DNA of 64,000 nt from CALGLS01 sp965222105 (GTDB lineage Bacteria; Bacteroidota; Bacteroidia; Chitinophagales; Saprospiraceae): assembly GCA_965222105.1 (NCBI GenBank), contig CBDCTQ010000059.1:1-64000 (forward strand), given 5' to 3'. Position numbers and translations under genes: made by a program. The first letter of the stretch is position 1; each line of letters opens with the position of its first letter. The notes under the pieces are model-generated. The model searched no databases. It saw nothing but the letters and a program-made list of their open reading frames with translations, and was not told the origin of the DNA. This document shows positions 62,588-64,000 of this stretch, piece by piece.

Positions 62588-63520
62588 GTGTACAAAGCCA
62601 ACGGAAAATTATTGTTGACTTCGGAGTATTTTGTCCTCGACGGGGCGTTGGCGCTGGCCGTGCCGGTGCGGTTTGGGCAATCGTTGGAGGTGAAGGGCTA
62701 TGCTGTTGCAAACACCCTGTTGTGGGAAAGCTATACCGCGCATAACGATTGTTGGTTTCGGGCGGCTTTTTCCATGCCGGAACTGGAGTGTTCGTTGAGT
62801 ACGGATGAAAAAACCGCTGCCACCCTTCAACATATCTTAACGCATTTGCGGGAGGAGCGACCTACCTTATTTAATCGGAAAAAAGGGCTTCGCATCACCA
62901 CCCGGCTCGACTTCCCCCGCCAATGGGGGCTGGGCACCAGCTCTACGCTGATCTGGCTATTGGCCAAATGGGCGGGAGTCGACGCCTATGAGTTGCTGTC
63001 CGAGACCCTGGGCGGATCGGGATACGATATTGCCTGCGCCGATGCAAGGGGTCCTATTTTGTATCAGCTTGACTGGGAGGGTAAGCCAATGGTTCAGGCT
63101 GCGGACTTCAACCCGCCGTTTCTGTCTCAATTGTATTTTATTTACCTGGGCAAAAAACAGAGCAGTCGCAGTGGAATAGAGCATTACCGCCAGGTGGTTG
63201 CCGAAAAGCGGAGTATCGCCAACCGGCTCTCCGAGATAACACGGGCCCTTCTTCGGGCCTCCACCCTCTCCGATTTTGAAGAACTGATCCGGGAGCATGA
63301 ACAACTGATAAGTACCCATTTGAAAATGCCGTTGGTAAAGGATGCTTATTTTTCCGACTTTCCGGGAACGGTCAAGTCGCTGGGTGCCTGGGGAGGCGAT
63401 TTTGTGCTTGCCACCAGTGAGTGGCCGGAGGAGAAAGTACGGCGGTATTTTAGCGAGAGGGGTTTTGGGGTGTTTTTTCGGTATGTAAATCTGATAAAAG
63501 AGAAAGGTTCCTCCGATTGA
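62588..63520 (+). CDS. GHMP-family kinase, probably of the mevalonate pathway
   Basis: 310 residues starting at GTG 62588 (MYKANGKLLLTSEYFVLDGA). The GHMP pattern is clear: K-A-N-G-K-L-L-L-T-S-E-Y near the start, an ATP-binding P-x3-G-L-G-(S/T)-S-S motif (P-R-Q-W-G-L-G-T-S-S-T), and G-G-S-G-Y-D-I-A-C-A-D, which resembles the GxGxD region of mevalonate-type kinases. Position after fni and mvaA suggests mevalonate kinase, phosphomevalonate kinase or the diphosphomevalonate decarboxylase relative; sequence alone does not decide. A short GTG-started N-terminus is typical. Confidence 0.82.
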   Translation: MYKANGKLLLTSEYFVLDGALALAVPVRFGQSLEVKGYAVANTLLWESYTAHNDCWFRAAFSMPELECSLSTDEKTAATLQHILTHLREERPTLFNRKKGLRITTRLDFPRQWGLGTSSTLIWLLAKWAGVDAYELLSETLGGSGYDIACADARGPILYQLDWEGKPMVQAADFNPPFLSQLYFIYLGKKQSSRSGIEHYRQVVAEKRSIANRLSEITRALLRASTLSDFEELIREHEQLISTHLKMPLVKDAYFSDFPGTVKSLGAWGGDFVLATSEWPEEKVRRYFSERGFGVFFRYVNLIKEKGSSD

Positions 63521-63576
63521 AAGCGGCAAAACTCAAAAGTCGACGATAGAAAGTACAAACATCCAATTGCAAGAAG

Positions 63577-64000
63577 TCATTTTAACAACAATACACTTCC
63601 GGATTTGGTGATGACTTGTGGCTGGCCTTCGAGCACCACTTCATACACTGCTTTCCAGACGTAGGTGTCCGGTGGCAGGGGCTGGCTGTTGAAGGTGCCG
63701 TCCCAGCGGTGTTCCGGGGTATTGCTTTGAAAGACGCGTTTGCCCCAGCGGGAAAACACCTGGAAGTCGTAGTTTTTCAGGCAGCAAAGCGTCAGGGGGC
63801 CAAAACTGTCGTTGATGCCGTCGGCATCGGGAGTGAAGGCGTTGGGGGTTGCAAAAGCGCAGGAAGACACCTCGCCTTCGCCGAGTACGGTGATCTCGTC
63901 GGTAGCTTCTCCGCATTCGTTGCTTACAGTGACGGCATATATCCCCGGTTCGGTCGGGGTGATGGTGGGGGTGGTTTCACCGGTACTCCACTGGAAGTGA
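63577..64000 (-). CDS. Gliding motility-associated C-terminal (T9SS type B) protein, 5' partial
   Basis: The frame is open to the right edge, so only the C-terminus (141 residues) is visible. It begins with an Ig-like segment (G-I-Y-A-V-T-V-S-N-E-C-G-E-A-T-D-E-I-T-V) and ends with the gliding-type C-terminal domain: C-A-F-A-T-P-N-A-F-T-P-D-A-D-G-I-N-D-S-F-G-P, Y-D-F-Q-V-F-S-R-W-G-K-R-V-F-Q, W-D-G-T-F-N-S-Q-P-L-P-P-D-T-Y-V-W. This domain directs secretion and attachment by T9SS. The full protein is likely a large surface adhesin starting to the right of the window. The last residues are S-G-S-V-L-L-L-K. Confidence 0.88.
   Translation of the reverse strand, partial: HFQWSTGETTPTITPTEPGIYAVTVSNECGEATDEITVLGEGEVSSCAFATPNAFTPDADGINDSFGPLTLCCLKNYDFQVFSRWGKRVFQSNTPEHRWDGTFNSQPLPPDTYVWKAVYEVVLEGQPQVITKSGSVLLLK

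Overview
The window comes from a member of the Bacteroidota, most likely of the Saprospirales/Lewinella kind (inference). The evidence is type IX secretion (T9SS) C-terminal sorting domains on two FG-GAP proteins, a gliding-motility-type C-terminal domain at the right edge, Bacteroidota -7 promoter boxes (TAnnTTTG) before prfA, the rplM operon and others, many SpII lipoproteins, and a mevalonate (not MEP) isoprenoid cluster.

Layout. 1-3.8 kb: a 5'-truncated serine hydrolase, a tiny membrane protein, an IS4-type insertion sequence (copy 1) and tRNA-Met(CAT). 3.8-14.7 kb: an outer-membrane-barrel-like protein, then the most interesting block, six minus-strand genes spaced 9-84 bp apart. They are three paralogous lipoproteins (PKD-like plus YWTD-type beta-propeller), a CHAT caspase-like protease, a double-NTPase STAND protein, and a membrane-anchored coiled-coil/WD40 protein that looks like the detached C-terminal half of the STAND protein. 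This resembles a signal-activated protease (cell-death or conflict) module with surface lipoproteins added. 15-16.3 kb: an ECF sigma factor with a 142-bp tandem duplication at its start, plus a small anti-sigma-like protein. 16.5-30 kb: housekeeping genes (prfA, two cyclophilins, polyphosphate glucokinase, a degenerate M48-like lipoprotein, a TPR protein, GT2, alkB, crcB, a wecA/tagO-like transferase, uvrA). 30-48 kb: a T9SS FG-GAP protein, a membrane AraC regulator, a GH3-family protein, two ArsR-like regulators, tsaB, a MauG-type peroxidase, dnaJ-grpE-tlpA, a flavin reductase, a flippase-like membrane protein, recJ, and a TlpA/TonB pair. 48-57 kb: uvrB, a BglII-type restriction-modification pair, pyrH-tsf-rpsB, IS copy 2, then rpsI-rplM; the IS lies inside the ribosomal protein operon. 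57-64 kb: a 14-repeat FG-GAP T9SS protein, a mevalonate cluster (type 2 IPP isomerase, HMG-CoA reductase, GHMP kinase) and a truncated gliding-type adhesin.

Data quality matters here. Six genes (ECF sigma, one lipoprotein, GH3, grpE, tlpA-like, fni) are broken only by extra single bases, mostly in short homopolymers, and always insertions. The two IS copies also differ mainly by three one-base indels. The simplest reading is uncorrected insertion errors in the assembly rather than real gene decay, so the frameshifted entries below are probably intact genes in the organism.
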